A stretch of DNA of 64,000 nt from Phreatobacter sp. Lineage in GTDB: Bacteria; Pseudomonadota; Alphaproteobacteria; Rhizobiales; Phreatobacteraceae. Of this stretch, positions 1 to 9,679 are shown piece after piece. The translations under genes were made by a program, and so were the position numbers. Each line of letters starts with the position of its first letter. Position 1 is the first letter of the stretch. The notes below the pieces were generated by a model. The model was not told the origin of the DNA. It did not search any database and saw only the letters and a program-made list of their open reading frames with translations. The DNA lies in contig NZ_JAUYFA010000092.1 in assembly GCF_030691135.1 (NCBI RefSeq), positions 1-64,000 on the forward strand. The letters are read 5' to 3'.

Positions 1-1104
1 GAGTCCGAAAAGACCGGAGATGACCCAGTTGGCGACGAGCTTGGCGTCGCGCCCGCCGCGGGCCGTACGCTCGAAATAATCCGCCGTTTCGCGCTCGACC
101 ACCAAGACGCCGGCGTCGTAGGCCGAGAGCTTGTACTGCTGCTTGAAGCGTTCGGCCTTTGCGTCCGGCAGTTCCGGCAGGGTCTTGCGTGTTGCTTCGA
201 TGAAGCTCGCTTCGATCACCAGCGGCAGCAGGTCCGGGTCGGGGAAATAGCGGTAGTCGTGCGCCTCCTCCTTCGACCGCATGGACCGCGTCTCGCCCTT
301 GGAAGCGTCGTAGAGCCGCGTCTCCTGGTCGATCGTGCCGCCATCCTCGATGATGCCGATCTGCCGGCGCGCCTCGTAATCGACGGCCTGGCCGATGAAG
401 CGGATCGAATTGACGTTCTTGATCTCGCAGCGGGTGCCGAGGGGATCGCCCGGCTTGCGCACCGAAACGTTGACGTCGGCGCGCAGGTTGCCCTTCTCCA
501 TGTCGCCGTCGCAGGTGCCGAGATAGCGCAGGATGGTGCGCAGCTTCGTCACATAGGCCTTGGCCTCCTCGGCCGAGCGCATGTCGGGCCTGGAGACGAT
601 CTCCATCAGCGCCACGCCGGAGCGATTGAGGTCGACATAGGACAGGGTCGGATGCTGGTCGTGAATCGACTTGCCGGCATCCTGTTCGAGATGCAGCCGC
701 TCGACCCCGACCTTGAAGCTCTCGGTCGGCGACAGGTCGACGATCACCTCGCCCTCGCCGACGATCGGGCTCTTGTACTGGCTGATCTGGTAGCCCTGCG
801 GCAGGTCCGGATAGAAATAGTTCTTCCGGTCGAAGACCGAGCGGTGGTTGATCTGCGCCTTCAGGCCGAGACCGGTGCGGATCGCCTGCCGCACGCATTC
901 CTCGTTGATCACCGGCAGCATGCCCGGCATGGCAGCGTCAACCAGGCTGACATTGGCATTGGGCTCGTCGCCGAAGCCGACCGCCGCGCCCGAGAACAGC
1001 TTGGCGTTGGACGCCACCTGCGCGTGGATCTCGAGGCCGATCACCACTTCCCAGTCGCCGGTGGCGCCGGGGATGAGGTTCTTCGGATTGGCATGAGCGG
1101 TCAT
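1..1104 (-). CDS. gatB: Asp/Glu-tRNA(Asn/Gln) amidotransferase subunit B, 3' end outside window
   Basis: GatB is the tRNA-binding and kinase-like subunit of GatCAB, which converts Glu-tRNA(Gln) and Asp-tRNA(Asn) to the amide forms in the cytoplasm. The 368 visible residues start [13 protein letters not shown] and continue with the family block [12 protein letters not shown], then [14 protein letters not shown] and [16 protein letters not shown]. The protein runs off the left edge, so the C-terminal tail (family length about 480-500) is not seen. It lies about 105 bases downstream of the anti-sigma gene, separated from gatCA by four genes. Identity is secure; only completeness is unknown. Confidence 0.96.
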   Translation of the reverse strand, partial: MTAHANPKNLIPGATGDWEVVIGLEIHAQVASNAKLFSGAAVGFGDEPNANVSLVDAAMPGMLPVINEECVRQAIRTGLGLKAQINHRSVFDRKNYFYPDLPQGYQISQYKSPIVGEGEVIVDLSPTESFKVGVERLHLEQDAGKSIHDQHPTLSYVDLNRSGVALMEIVSRPDMRSAEEAKAYVTKLRTILRYLGTCDGDMEKGNLRADVNVSVRKPGDPLGTRCEIKNVNSIRFIGQAVDYEARRQIGIIEDGGTIDQETRLYDASKGETRSMRSKEEAHDYRYFPDPDLLPLVIEASFIEATRKTLPELPDAKAERFKQQYKLSAYDAGVLVVERETADYFERTARGGRDAKLVANWVISGLFGL

Positions 1105-1208
1105 GGGCGGGCCCGGCAGTGGAGAAGAAGCGCTTGGGTAGCCCAGGGGAGCGGTCATCGGCAAGGGGCAGCGGGCCCCGCAGGCCCCCTTGCGTCCTGC
1201 CGGCGGCC

Positions 1209-1910
1209 TCAAAGCGGCGTCGCCCCCCGCCCGACATAGAGGATCGGCCCGGTCGGCCGCCCGGTCGGCGACCCGCCCGCCGGCTCCAGCGTGATCTCGT
1301 ACATTTGCTGGCCGACCGGCCGCGGCATGCCTGACGTTACGTAGTCGCGCGCCTCGGCCCGCTCCATCAGACCGACCGAGCGTGGCCCGACCTGCCGGTC
1401 CCACAGGGTCCAGACCTGCAGTACCCGCCCTTCCGGCACCGGGATGGCGCGCAGCGGCACGACGCGGATACGACCGTCGGCGAAGGCCTCGACGATGGCG
1501 CCGGCTTCGCTCGTGTTCGGAGCGTTCAGCACCGCGACGACCGTTGGCTTGTCACTGCGCCCGAATGGCTGCGTGACCAGAAGCAGCGCCATGACGAGGG
1601 CCGCCGCAGCCCCCGCGAGCGAGGCGAGCCTCAGGGCGGAGACATCCTGCCAGAGGCGCGCGAACCAGCCGGGTTTCGCCTGTTCCGGACGCGCAGCGCC
1701 AATAGCCCTCTCGATGGCCGGCCAAAGGCCTTCGGAGGGCGCCATCTGCGTCGCGGTCTCGTCGAGCGCGAGGAGCCGCGTGCGCCAGTCCGCGACGGCG
1801 CTGCGGACCATGGGGTCACTGGCGATCAGCCGTTCGAAGGCCTCTTGCTCCTCCGGCGACATCAGTCCGGCGACATACTCCCCGGCGGTGGCGATGAGGT
1901 CGTCGGTCAT
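1209..1910 (-). CDS. RskA-type anti-sigma factor
   Basis: Probable membrane-bound anti-sigma factor holding the adjacent ECF sigma factor inactive. The N-terminal 80 or so residues form a zinc-free anti-sigma-like helical domain ([17 protein letters not shown]). A single membrane helix follows near residue 100 ([15 protein letters not shown]), then a periplasmic RskA C-terminal domain ([18 protein letters not shown], later PTGPILYVG). An ATG at 1910 overlaps the sigma stop codon as ATGA, implying translational coupling; an ATG three codons upstream at 1919 is an alternative. The signal sensed is not visible. Confidence 0.88.
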   Translation of the reverse strand: MTDDLIATAGEYVAGLMSPEEQEAFERLIASDPMVRSAVADWRTRLLALDETATQMAPSEGLWPAIERAIGAARPEQAKPGWFARLWQDVSALRLASLAGAAAALVMALLLVTQPFGRSDKPTVVAVLNAPNTSEAGAIVEAFADGRIRVVPLRAIPVPEGRVLQVWTLWDRQVGPRSVGLMERAEARDYVTSGMPRPVGQQMYEITLEPAGGSPTGRPTGPILYVGRGATPL

Positions 1911-2446
1911 CCCATGCACTCCCTGAGCGCCAGCAGCGACCGGCGGATCCAGGCCTTCACCGTGCCGAGCGGCAGGCCGAGACGGCCGGCGATCTCGCCA
2001 TGGGAGAAGCCGTCCACATAGGCCATGAGGAGGCTGGTGCGGCGGCGGGCCTCGAGCCCCTCCAGGCAGCGGCGCAGGGCCTGGCCTTCCGGCAGGCGCT
2101 CGGCGGCGGCATAGGCCTCCACTGCCGCGCCTGCATCCTCCGGCACCTCGTCGACGAGATCCTCGCGCCGGCCGCTTCGCAGGGTGTTGATGGCCTGGTT
2201 GCGGACGATGGCATAGATCCAGGCCTTGGCAGGGCCGAGGCCGGGGTCATAGCGGTGGGCATTGCGCCAGATCTTGACGAAGGCCTCCTGCACGACCTCT
2301 TCGGCCAGTTCGCGCCGCTTCACGATGCGCACGGCGACGCCGATCATCGATGCGCATTCGCTGTCGTAGATCATCCTGAGGGCAGCCTTGTCGCCGCCCG
2401 CGCAGCGCGCGAGGGCGTCCTTGAGATCGACGCTGACCGCCACCAT
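1907..2446 (-). CDS. ECF RNA polymerase sigma factor, SigK-like
   Basis: A 179-residue extracytoplasmic-function sigma factor. Region 2 is seen in AEEVVQEAFVKIWRNAHRYDP followed by AKAWIYAIVRNQAINTLR, which is the core-binding and -10 recognition part. Region 4 is seen near the C-terminus as a helix-turn-helix (FSHGEIAGRLGLPLGTVKAWIRR). A GGGAGG Shine-Dalgarno sequence precedes the ATG. It overlaps the RskA-type gene by four bases, the usual pairing for SigK-class factors. No clear self-recognition promoter could be read upstream, so the regulon is unknown. Confidence 0.92.
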   Translation of the reverse strand: MVAVSVDLKDALARCAGGDKAALRMIYDSECASMIGVAVRIVKRRELAEEVVQEAFVKIWRNAHRYDPGLGPAKAWIYAIVRNQAINTLRSGRREDLVDEVPEDAGAAVEAYAAAERLPEGQALRRCLEGLEARRRTSLLMAYVDGFSHGEIAGRLGLPLGTVKAWIRRSLLALRECMG

Positions 2447-2668
2447 GGAGCCTCCCGAACCATGCCGTCAGTGGTTCTACACCAAAGAACGCCCCCTGGA
2501 TGCGACAGGCTGTCGCTGAATTGCGCTTTTGCCCTTCCCGCTGCATCCGGTGGCATGGGGGCCCCGTATCCCAGTTGGGCGGACGCCCCATCCGCCCCTG
2601 GGAAGCCGGCAGCCGCCCCGCCGCGCCGGCCCCCGGCGGCGCCCGCGCCAATGCGGGCGTCGCCACCC

Positions 2669-4945
2669 TCAGGGCTGGCGCAACCGCCTCATGATCGGGT
2701 CGATGATGTTGGAATAGTCGTCGGTCCAGGTCTGGAAGCCGGCTGGCACGGCCAGGGGAGGCCATGCAGGCGACCCAGCGACGGCCCCGAGATGCCTCGC
2801 GTCGCGCGCCACCATGGCCACGATGGCCGGGGCGGTCATCGCCTCGCGCATGCCGCCTTCCGCAACACCGTGGCGAACGCCGCCGGTGAGGCCATGGGCG
2901 GCGGCGGAGGCCGCCACGACCGGGCTGAGATCCATGTTGCGGTTGGAGATGTGGACGAGGATCGCCCCGTCCGGCGCCAGCTTGCCGAGATAGCCGGCAA
3001 AGGCCTCCCGCGTCAGCAGATGGACGGGGATGGCATCCGAGGAGAAGGCGTCGACGACAATGAGGTCGAAGCGGCCGGCCTGGTCGCCGAGCGTCAGGCG
3101 CCCGTCGCCGATCACCACCGGCGCCTCGGGCGCACAGCGTGTCAGCGACTGGAAGAGGCGGGTATCGCGGGCCATCCGGACCACGACGGGATCGATCTCA
3201 AGGAATGTCCAGGCATCGCCAGGCTCGCTGTAGCAGGCGAGCGAGCCGATCCCGAGCCCGATGGCGGCGACCCGCAGCGGCCTGCCCTGCCGGGTGGCGC
3301 GCAGGGCGCCGATGGCATCGCCGAAGGGCCCGCCGCGATGATAGTAGCTCGCCGGTTCGGGCCGCCCGTCGATGAGCCGGCCGTCGGGATGGCGGATGCG
3401 CTCGGCGCCATGGACCGTGATGCCATGGACCAGCAGTCGCCCCCGCCCGTCCGGCGTCTCCTGCACCTCGTGGACGGCGAAAAAGGAGCGCTCGCGCGCG
3501 AGGGTGCCTGCGGGCATGACCGGCGCCTGGCTCATCGCGAAGAAAACGAGCGCCCCCGCCAGCATGGCAGCCGGCTGCTGCCGGCTAATGAGGATGACGC
3601 CGGCAATGGCGGACATAAGGGCGATATAGCCGATAACCGGCAGCGACTTGGCAGTGACGCCGGCGACGGCCTGCATCCCCACCAGGCCGGCCAGGATGGC
3701 CATGGCGGCGACGAGGCGCGACCAGCCGAGCCGCCCCAGTGCCTCGCACATGCCCGGCCGGCACAGGACTGCGGCAACGACGAGGATCGGATACTCGAGG
3801 ATCGAGTTGAACAGGGCTGGCGCGGCCAGGCTGGCGAAAACGCCACCGATGACCCCGCCGACGGACAACATGACGTAAAACTCAGTCAGATGCGTGGTGA
3901 TCGGGCGACGGCGGTAGAGTTCGCCGTGGCAGACCATCGTGGCGACGAAGAAGAAGCCGACATGCAGCGCCGCCGCCAGCGGCCAGGGGATGTTCGCACC
4001 GGCCACCAGGGCGAAGACAACGCCGACCAGCATCAGCGGCTGAGCGGCGACCATGAGGCGATGCAGACCGGAGCCGCCGTCGCGGAAGGCGAGCACGAAG
4101 GTGAGCAGGAAGAGCGCCAGTGGCAGCACCCAGAGGAGCGGCACGGCGGCGACATCGGTCGACAGATGTGCGGTGAGCGCCACCAGAAGTCCAGATGGCA
4201 CCGCCGCCTGACCGATCCAGGTCAGCCGCTCCGCCCAGGCGACCGACGTTTCGGCGCGGACCGCCGACGGAGCGACCGCGGGCGCCCGGATGGTCGAGAC
4301 GAGGATCACCGCGGTGACTGCGATCAGGCCGCCAAGAACGGCGAAGCTGGCGGTCCAGACAGCGGACTGGGTTTTCAGAGGCAGCAGCGGCTCGATCACG
4401 AAGGGATAGGACAGGAGCGCCAGGAAGGAACCGAGATTCGAGGCGCCATACAGAAAATAGGGGTCGGCGGCGTCGCGGTGGCCCGTCCGGGCGAACCATG
4501 CCTGCAGCAGTGGACCATTGCCGGCGAGCGCGAAGAAGGGAAGGCCCACCGACGCCGCGAACAGGCCGATGAGCCAGAACGCCTCGCCTTCGGCCGGTGG
4601 CCGGCCCCAGCCCGGCGCCAGGGCGATCGGCAGAGCGATCGCGAATACGGTCGCCATCATGGCCAGATGGACGAGGATGGCGCGACGCGGATCCAGATAA
4701 CGGTTCAGCAGATGGGCATAGCCGTAGCCGGCGAGCAGCACGCCCTGGAAAAAGACCATCGCCACCGACCAGACCGCCGGCGTGCCGCCGAGCACCGGAA
4801 GCACCATCTTGGTGAACAGCGGCTGCACCGAGAACAACAGGAAGGCGGAGACAAAGATGGCGAGCGCGAAGAGCGGCAGCGCGGCGAGCCGGGCGAGACT
4901 CCCCTCGCCGGCGGGCACGTCGTGTGAAGAATCGATCGATGACAT
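2669..4945 (-). CDS. Fused multi-helix membrane / spermidine-synthase-like protein
   Basis: A 758-residue inner-membrane fusion protein. Roughly residues 20-500 contain many hydrophobic helices of MFS-like type. The C-terminal 200 residues are a spermidine-synthase-like Rossmann methyltransferase fold: VAAIGLGIGSLACY near residue 560, the acidic FLEIDPVV, and VVDAFSSDAIPVHLLT near residue 630. Members of this fused family are widespread in Proteobacteria, and whether they make polyamine is not established. The ATG at 4945 is chosen over an upstream TTG at 4963. It lies between the small membrane gene and the sigma factor on the same strand. Confidence 0.85.
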   Translation of the reverse strand: MSSIDSSHDVPAGEGSLARLAALPLFALAIFVSAFLLFSVQPLFTKMVLPVLGGTPAVWSVAMVFFQGVLLAGYGYAHLLNRYLDPRRAILVHLAMMATVFAIALPIALAPGWGRPPAEGEAFWLIGLFAASVGLPFFALAGNGPLLQAWFARTGHRDAADPYFLYGASNLGSFLALLSYPFVIEPLLPLKTQSAVWTASFAVLGGLIAVTAVILVSTIRAPAVAPSAVRAETSVAWAERLTWIGQAAVPSGLLVALTAHLSTDVAAVPLLWVLPLALFLLTFVLAFRDGGSGLHRLMVAAQPLMLVGVVFALVAGANIPWPLAAALHVGFFFVATMVCHGELYRRRPITTHLTEFYVMLSVGGVIGGVFASLAAPALFNSILEYPILVVAAVLCRPGMCEALGRLGWSRLVAAMAILAGLVGMQAVAGVTAKSLPVIGYIALMSAIAGVILISRQQPAAMLAGALVFFAMSQAPVMPAGTLARERSFFAVHEVQETPDGRGRLLVHGITVHGAERIRHPDGRLIDGRPEPASYYHRGGPFGDAIGALRATRQGRPLRVAAIGLGIGSLACYSEPGDAWTFLEIDPVVVRMARDTRLFQSLTRCAPEAPVVIGDGRLTLGDQAGRFDLIVVDAFSSDAIPVHLLTREAFAGYLGKLAPDGAILVHISNRNMDLSPVVAASAAAHGLTGGVRHGVAEGGMREAMTAPAIVAMVARDARHLGAVAGSPAWPPLAVPAGFQTWTDDYSNIIDPIMRRLRQP

Positions 4946-5031
4946 GAAGCCCCGCGGCGGCAAACGAACCCGCGGAGAATGGCCGATAGCCCCTTAAAAG
5001 AGCGTGTCGAACATGGGGAAACACGTCGCCG

Positions 5032-5247
5032 CTAGCGACCCGCCTCGATCCGCCGCGCCAGATGACGGCTGGCGAAACCCGACGCCACCGAGGCGAGGGC
5101 CATCACGGCGAGATAGACGAGCTTGAACCCCGGATCGCCCGACCGCCAGGCCATGACGAGATAGATCACGAGCAGCCCGGCGAAAATCCACAGGAGCCAG
5201 CCGAAGACCGTCAGACACGCGATGGCGACGGCACGGGCGGCGATCAT
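5032..5247 (-). CDS. Small two-helix membrane protein, unknown function
   Basis: A 71-residue protein with two predicted membrane helices (AIACLTVFGWLLWIFAGLLV and LVYLAVMALASVASGFA) and a basic C-terminal tail (RHLARRIEAGR). It starts four bases after the gatA stop codon, so it is almost certainly translated from the gatCA transcript. I do not recognise a named family. The spacing supports it being a real gene and not a chance frame. Confidence 0.75.
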   Translation of the reverse strand: MIAARAVAIACLTVFGWLLWIFAGLLVIYLVMAWRSGDPGFKLVYLAVMALASVASGFASRHLARRIEAGR

Positions 5248-5251
5248 CGCC

Positions 5252-6763
5252 TCATCCCCACCAGCGGTCGCTGACGGGGAACCGGCCCTTGGCCTTCTCG
5301 ATCACGCTCGCCACCGAGAACAGCGTCTCCTCGTCGAAGGCGCGGCCGATGAGCTGCAGGCCCAGCGGCAACCCTTGAGGGTCAAGGCCGGCGGGAACGG
5401 CGATGCCGGGCAGGCCCGCCATGTTCACCGTCACCGTGAAAATGTCCTGGAGGTACATCTCCACCGGATCGGCGGAGCCCTTCTCGCCGATGCCGAAGGC
5501 GGCGGAAGGCGTCGCCGGCGTCAGGATGGCGTCGACGCCGGAGGCATAGGCCTGTTCGAAATCCTGCTTGATCAGCGTGCGGAGCTTCTGCGCCCGGACG
5601 TAATAGGCGTCGTAATAACCGGCCGACAGCACATAGGTGCCGATCATGATGCGGCGGCGGACCTCCTTGCCGAAGCCCTTGGCGCGGGTCTTTTCGTAGA
5701 GGTCGACGATGTCCTTGCCTGGTTCGCGCAGGCCGTAGCGCACCCCATCATAGCGGGCGAGGTTGGACGAGGCCTCGGCCGGCGCCACGATGTAATAGGC
5801 CGGAAGCGCATATTTCGTGTGCGGCAGGGAGATCTCGACGATGTTGGCGCCGGCCTCCTTGAGGATCTGTGCGCCGTCGTCCCAGAGCTTCTGGATCTCC
5901 TCGGGCATGCCATCGATGCGGTATTCCCGGGGGATGCCGATGGTCATGCCCTTGATCGACTTGCCGACCGCCGCGGCATAGTCGGGCACCTCACGATCGA
6001 CGCAGGTCGTGTCCTTCGCGTCGGCACCGGCGAAGGTGCGCAGCAGCATGGCCGCATCCTTCACGTCGCGGGCGATGGGGCCTGCCTGATCGAGCGAGGA
6101 GGCGAAAGCGACGATGCCCCAGCGCGACACGCGGCCATAGGTCGGCTTGATGCCGACCGTGCCGGTCAGTGCCGCCGGCTGGCGGATGGATCCGCCCGTG
6201 TCGGTCGCGGTCGCACCGGCACAGAGCATGGCGGCGACGGCGGCCGACGAGCCGCCGGAGGACCCGCCGGGAACCAGGGGAGTACCGTCGATTCCGCCGG
6301 GGCCGACGCCGGCGTTGGAGCCCTGCCGCCGCCACGGATTGATCGGCGTCGGGAAACAGCTTGTCTCGTTGGACGAGCCCATGGCGAATTCGTCGTTGTT
6401 GAGCTTGCCGAGCATGACGGCCCCGTCGCGCCACAGATTGCTCGTGACGGTGGATTCATAAGGGGGCACGAAATTGGCGAGAATGTTCGAGCAGGCCGTG
6501 GTGCGCACGTCCTTGGTGCAGAACAGATCCTTCACGCCGATGGGAATGCCCTCGAGCGGTCCGGCCTCGCCCCTGGCGATGCGGGCATCGGAGGCAGCAG
6601 CCATCGCGACCGCCTTTTCCGGCGTCTCCAGCACATAGGCGTTGAGCTTGCGGCCCTTTTCCATGGCCGCGAGATAGGCCTGCGTCAGGTCGGCGGCCGA
6701 GAAGGTCTTCTTCGTCAGGCCGTCGCAGGCCTCGGCGATGGTGAGCTGGGTCAGATCGGTCAT
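5252..6763 (-). CDS. gatA: Asp/Glu-tRNA(Asn/Gln) amidotransferase subunit A
   Basis: GatA is the glutaminase of GatCAB: it releases ammonia from glutamine or asparagine for transfer to mischarged tRNA. The 503 residues carry the amidase signature with its Ser-cisSer-Lys triad. Lysine lies in [14 protein letters not shown] near residue 80, the glycine/serine-rich [15 protein letters not shown] follows, and the nucleophile region is [14 protein letters not shown] near residue 180. Length matches the family. The ATG is three bases after the gatC stop, an operon arrangement. Confidence 0.97.
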   Translation of the reverse strand: MTDLTQLTIAEACDGLTKKTFSAADLTQAYLAAMEKGRKLNAYVLETPEKAVAMAAASDARIARGEAGPLEGIPIGVKDLFCTKDVRTTACSNILANFVPPYESTVTSNLWRDGAVMLGKLNNDEFAMGSSNETSCFPTPINPWRRQGSNAGVGPGGIDGTPLVPGGSSGGSSAAVAAMLCAGATATDTGGSIRQPAALTGTVGIKPTYGRVSRWGIVAFASSLDQAGPIARDVKDAAMLLRTFAGADAKDTTCVDREVPDYAAAVGKSIKGMTIGIPREYRIDGMPEEIQKLWDDGAQILKEAGANIVEISLPHTKYALPAYYIVAPAEASSNLARYDGVRYGLREPGKDIVDLYEKTRAKGFGKEVRRRIMIGTYVLSAGYYDAYYVRAQKLRTLIKQDFEQAYASGVDAILTPATPSAAFGIGEKGSADPVEMYLQDIFTVTVNMAGLPGIAVPAGLDPQGLPLGLQLIGRAFDEETLFSVASVIEKAKGRFPVSDRWWG

Positions 6764-6766
6764 GGC

Positions 6767-7054
6767 TTACTCCACGACCTTGGGAACGGCGAAGAAATGC
6801 CCTTCCCGCTCGGGCGCGTTGGCGACGATGAGATCGGCGATGCCCCCGTCGCTCACCACGTCCTGGCGTTTCTTCATCGCCATCGGGGTGACCGAGGTCA
6901 TCGGCTCGACGTTGGACACGTCCACCTCGTTCAACTGCTCGACGAAGGCGAGGATGGCGTTGAGTTCATCCTGGAGGTGCGGCACCTCTTCGTCTGTCAC
7001 GGCGATGCGCGCGAGATGCGCGATGCGCCGGACGGTCGCCTGATCGACGGACAT
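6767..7054 (-). CDS. gatC: Asp/Glu-tRNA(Asn/Gln) amidotransferase subunit C
   Basis: GatC is the small subunit that wraps around GatA and stabilises the GatCAB complex. The 95 residues show the family pattern: [17 protein letters not shown] at the N-terminus, [21 protein letters not shown] in the middle, and the tail [13 protein letters not shown]. It is first in the gatC-gatA-small-membrane-protein transcript. The 162 bases upstream separate it from the divergent TfoX-like gene and should hold both promoters, though no clear hexamers were read. Confidence 0.96.
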   Translation of the reverse strand: MSVDQATVRRIAHLARIAVTDEEVPHLQDELNAILAFVEQLNEVDVSNVEPMTSVTPMAMKKRQDVVSDGGIADLIVANAPEREGHFFAVPKVVE

Positions 7055-7216
7055 GCGGAAATCACCCGTTGGAACGAGAAAAGCGGATCGCGCCTCTTAG
7101 CATCAGGCCGTTTCACGCCGCAATGGTAAGACGGGCTGCGCGGCGGACCGTGTCGACACCAGGCCGATGACGGCGCCCGGGCTGTCGCGCGCCGGAGAGT
7201 TCGGGAGAACGAAGCC

Positions 7217-7585
7217 ATGACCGACGATCAGACGATCCTCGCGGTGATCGAGGCGGCCGCAGCCCGGCATGGGTCGACGAGCCGCATCGCCATGTTCGGC
7301 GGCACGGGAGTGCTGCTCGGCGGCAACATGGTGGCGGCGCTGTCGGAAAGCGGGCTGCTCCTGCGGGTCGGCAAGGAGCAGCACGCAGCGGCCCTCGCCC
7401 TGCCGGGAACCCGGCCGATGGAGGTGCGGGGCAAGCCGATGGAAGGCTATGTCTACGTCGACCTGGCGACGCTCGACGCGCCGGCCCTGGCGGGCTGGGC
7501 GGACATGGCCGTCGGACATGTCGCGGCGCTCCCGGCCAAGGCCGCCCGGCAGGCGCGCGGCCCGCGCAGCTTCGAAGAGCGCTAG
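7217..7585 (+). CDS. TfoX/Sxy N-terminal domain protein
   Basis: A 122-residue protein matching the TfoX N-terminal fold: IAMFGGTGVLLGGNMVAAL, GLLLRVGKEQHAAAL, then RPMEVRGKPMEGYVYVDLATL. In gamma-proteobacteria TfoX regulates competence, but stand-alone N-terminal domain proteins in alphaproteobacteria have no settled role. The gene is divergent from gatC. The last 15 residues (KAARQARGPRSFEER) are basic and probably flexible. Confidence 0.85.
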   Translation: MTDDQTILAVIEAAAARHGSTSRIAMFGGTGVLLGGNMVAALSESGLLLRVGKEQHAAALALPGTRPMEVRGKPMEGYVYVDLATLDAPALAGWADMAVGHVAALPAKAARQARGPRSFEER

Positions 7586-7598
7586 GGGACCTCGGGCC

Positions 7599-7949
7599 TC
7601 AACGTGACGGATTCGGCGGATCGCGATCGGGGCGGATGAGCCGCGGCAGGTCGCTGAGCCGGAACCTGAGGATCGACCGCGCCGGAATGCCGCCGGCCTC
7701 GCGCCGGGCGAAGCGCGCGGCCGCCTCGACCACGACGGCCTGGTGTTCGGCGACCAGTTTCTCGCGCAATGCCCGCGCCGCCGCAGCGCCGCCCTGGCGG
7801 ATCACCCGCGGTGGCGCGGTGATGATCGGCGCCACATCCCCGTCCGGAGCGGCGGCCGTTTCCCGGGCCGCGTAGAGGGCGGCATTGGCCTTGAGCTCGG
7901 TCTGGTCGACGATGCCGGACTTCGAGAAAAGGTCTCGCTGCTCGCTCAT
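7599..7949 (-). CDS. Conserved hypothetical protein, 116 residues
   Basis: Unrecognised cytoplasmic protein starting MSEQRDLFSKSGIVDQ; an upstream ATG in the same frame is less likely because GGAG sits just before the 7949 ATG. The middle is alanine/arginine-rich and helical (AAAARALREKLVAEHQAVVVEAAARFA), and the C-terminus is proline/arginine-rich. There is no signal peptide or membrane helix. It is convergent with the TfoX-like gene, with 13 bases between the stop codons. Function cannot be assigned. Confidence 0.6.
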   Translation of the reverse strand: MSEQRDLFSKSGIVDQTELKANAALYAARETAAAPDGDVAPIITAPPRVIRQGGAAAARALREKLVAEHQAVVVEAAARFARREAGGIPARSILRFRLSDLPRLIRPDRDPPNPSR

Positions 7950-8140
7950 TGGGGTCTCCGGGGGAATAGAACGACGGCAAATTACCTGCCGGACCGCGCC
8001 GGGACGAGCCAAACCAATTGTTAACCTTGACGCGGTGGTGGCCGGGCACTTGCGCCGATCTTGGCACTTGGGCTTGTCCACAAGGGCGGGATAGAAGACT
8101 TGACACGACCGATGCCCCTTCCCACCGCGGACCCCATGCC

Positions 8141-8593
8141 ATGTGCGCCGATTGCCCCCCGCAGGCCCCTGCGTCACCATCGAAGACCGAGATCGAGGAG
8201 GGTGACCGTCTCCTCCCCCGTTTCGGTGCCGATGGTCTGGTCACCGCGGTGACCAGCGATGCGCAGACAGGCGATCTCCTGATGGTGGCCCATATGAATG
8301 CCGAGGCGCTGCGCCTGACCATCGAGACCGGCGAGGCCCATTACTGGTCGCGCTCGCGCGGGGTCATCTGGCACAAGGGCGACACGTCCGGTCAGATCCA
8401 GTCGGTCGTCGAGATGCGCGTCGACTGCGACCAGGACGCCGTCTGGCTCAAAGTGCGGGTCGGCGGCGACGGCGGCTCGTGCCATACCGGCCGCAAGACG
8501 TGCTTCTACCGCACCGTCCCCATCGGCGGCTCGCTGGAGGATGTTCGGCTCGTTCCCCGCGACGCCGAGCGGCTGCGCCCGGCTTTCGGCTGA
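8141..8593 (+). CDS. hisI: Phosphoribosyl-AMP cyclohydrolase
   Basis: HisI opens the purine ring of phosphoribosyl-AMP, the third step of histidine biosynthesis, using Zn and Mg. The 150 residues carry the family motifs: [38 protein letters not shown], the metal-binding [11 protein letters not shown], and [14 protein letters not shown] with the zinc cysteines. The ATG at 8141 (MCADCPPQ) is chosen; a frame extension upstream lacks family similarity. The enzyme lacks the HisE domain, as usual in this group. The patatin gene follows after three bases. Confidence 0.95.
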   Translation: MCADCPPQAPASPSKTEIEEGDRLLPRFGADGLVTAVTSDAQTGDLLMVAHMNAEALRLTIETGEAHYWSRSRGVIWHKGDTSGQIQSVVEMRVDCDQDAVWLKVRVGGDGGSCHTGRKTCFYRTVPIGGSLEDVRLVPRDAERLRPAFG

Positions 8594-8596
8594 GCC

Positions 8597-9670
8597 ATGC
8601 TGACGTTGCGCCGCCGTCGCCGGCCAGAGGCCGAGCCCACCGATTTCGCGGAAGGCACCTTCACGCCGCCGCCGCGGCCGGTCATCGGCCTGGCCCTGGG
8701 AGGGGGCGCCGCCCGCGGCCTCGCCCATATCGGCATCATCCGCGCCCTGGTGCGCGCCGGCTACGAGCCGGACGTCATCGCCGGTACCTCGATCGGCGCC
8801 ACCGTCGGCGGCCTCTATGCGGCCGGCAAGCTCGACGCCTTCACCGATTGGGCCCTGTCGCTCAAACGGCGCGACGTCATCTCGCTCGTCGACATCGCCA
8901 TTTCCGGCGGCGGCCTGATGGGCGGCTCGCGGCTGGCCCACCTGCTGCAGCGGGAGATCGGCGAGACGCGGATCGAGGCGCTGCCGATCAGCTTCGCCGC
9001 GGTGGCCACTGAGATCGGCACCGGCCACGAGATCTGGCTGACGCGCGGGCGGCTGATGACGGCGCTGCGCGCCTCTTATGCCCTGCCGGGGATCCTTCCC
9101 CCGGTCCGTGTCGGCGGCCGCTGGCTGATGGACGGCGCCCTGTCGAACCCCGTCCCCGTTTCCGTCACCCGCGCCCTCGGCGCCCGGCTGGTGATCGCCG
9201 TCAGCCTCAATGCCGACGCCCTCGGCCGCTCGACCGTCATCCAGGACCACGGCACCAGCCCCGAGGACGAGGCCCTGCCGCTGGTCGAGAGCCGGCCGCG
9301 CGTCAGGGCGGTGGTCAATCTCGGCAAGGGCATCGGACGCGGTCTTGGCCGCGGCATCGGCCGGGCACTGGCGCGGCCGCTGCGCGCCGCAATGTCGCTC
9401 GACACCGAGCCGGGGCCCATCGATACGCGCATCGCGATGGCCCGCGCGCCGGGCATCCCCACCGTGATGGCCAAGGCCTTCAACGCCACCCAGGAGCGCA
9501 TCGCTCGCCAGCGGCTGGCGGGCGATCCGCCGAATATCCTGATCGGCCCCCGGCTGTCGAAGATCGGCCTGTTCGAGTTCCACCGCGCCGCAGAGGCCAT
9601 CGCGCTCGGCGAGGAGGCGGCCGAGCGGCTGCTGCCCGATCTCGCCGAGGCGCTGAAGGCCGTGAGCTGA
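8597..9670 (+). CDS. Patatin-like phospholipase, RssA-type
   Basis: A 357-residue predicted serine acyl hydrolase. The oxyanion loop GGGAARGLAHIGII lies near residue 37, the nucleophile elbow GTSIGATVGG near residue 64, and the catalytic aspartate in DGALSNPVPVSV near residue 180, giving the Ser-Asp dyad in the correct order. There is no signal peptide, so it is probably cytoplasmic or membrane-associated. It begins three bases after hisI, so it is cotranscribed, although a functional link to histidine synthesis is not obvious. The substrate is unknown. Confidence 0.9.
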   Translation: MLTLRRRRRPEAEPTDFAEGTFTPPPRPVIGLALGGGAARGLAHIGIIRALVRAGYEPDVIAGTSIGATVGGLYAAGKLDAFTDWALSLKRRDVISLVDIAISGGGLMGGSRLAHLLQREIGETRIEALPISFAAVATEIGTGHEIWLTRGRLMTALRASYALPGILPPVRVGGRWLMDGALSNPVPVSVTRALGARLVIAVSLNADALGRSTVIQDHGTSPEDEALPLVESRPRVRAVVNLGKGIGRGLGRGIGRALARPLRAAMSLDTEPGPIDTRIAMARAPGIPTVMAKAFNATQERIARQRLAGDPPNILIGPRLSKIGLFEFHRAAEAIALGEEAAERLLPDLAEALKAVS

Positions 9671-9679
9671 GCGCCCGGA

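Noticed and set aside
2000-4927. Long plus-strand open frame opposite the MFS/spermidine-synthase fusion
   Set aside because: Same pattern of shadow coding in GC-rich DNA; no start signal and no domain.
8060-8080. Sigma-54 promoter before hisI (TTGGCAC followed by TTGT)
   Set aside because: The distance between the GG and GC elements is off by one or more bases, which abolishes sigma-54 recognition.
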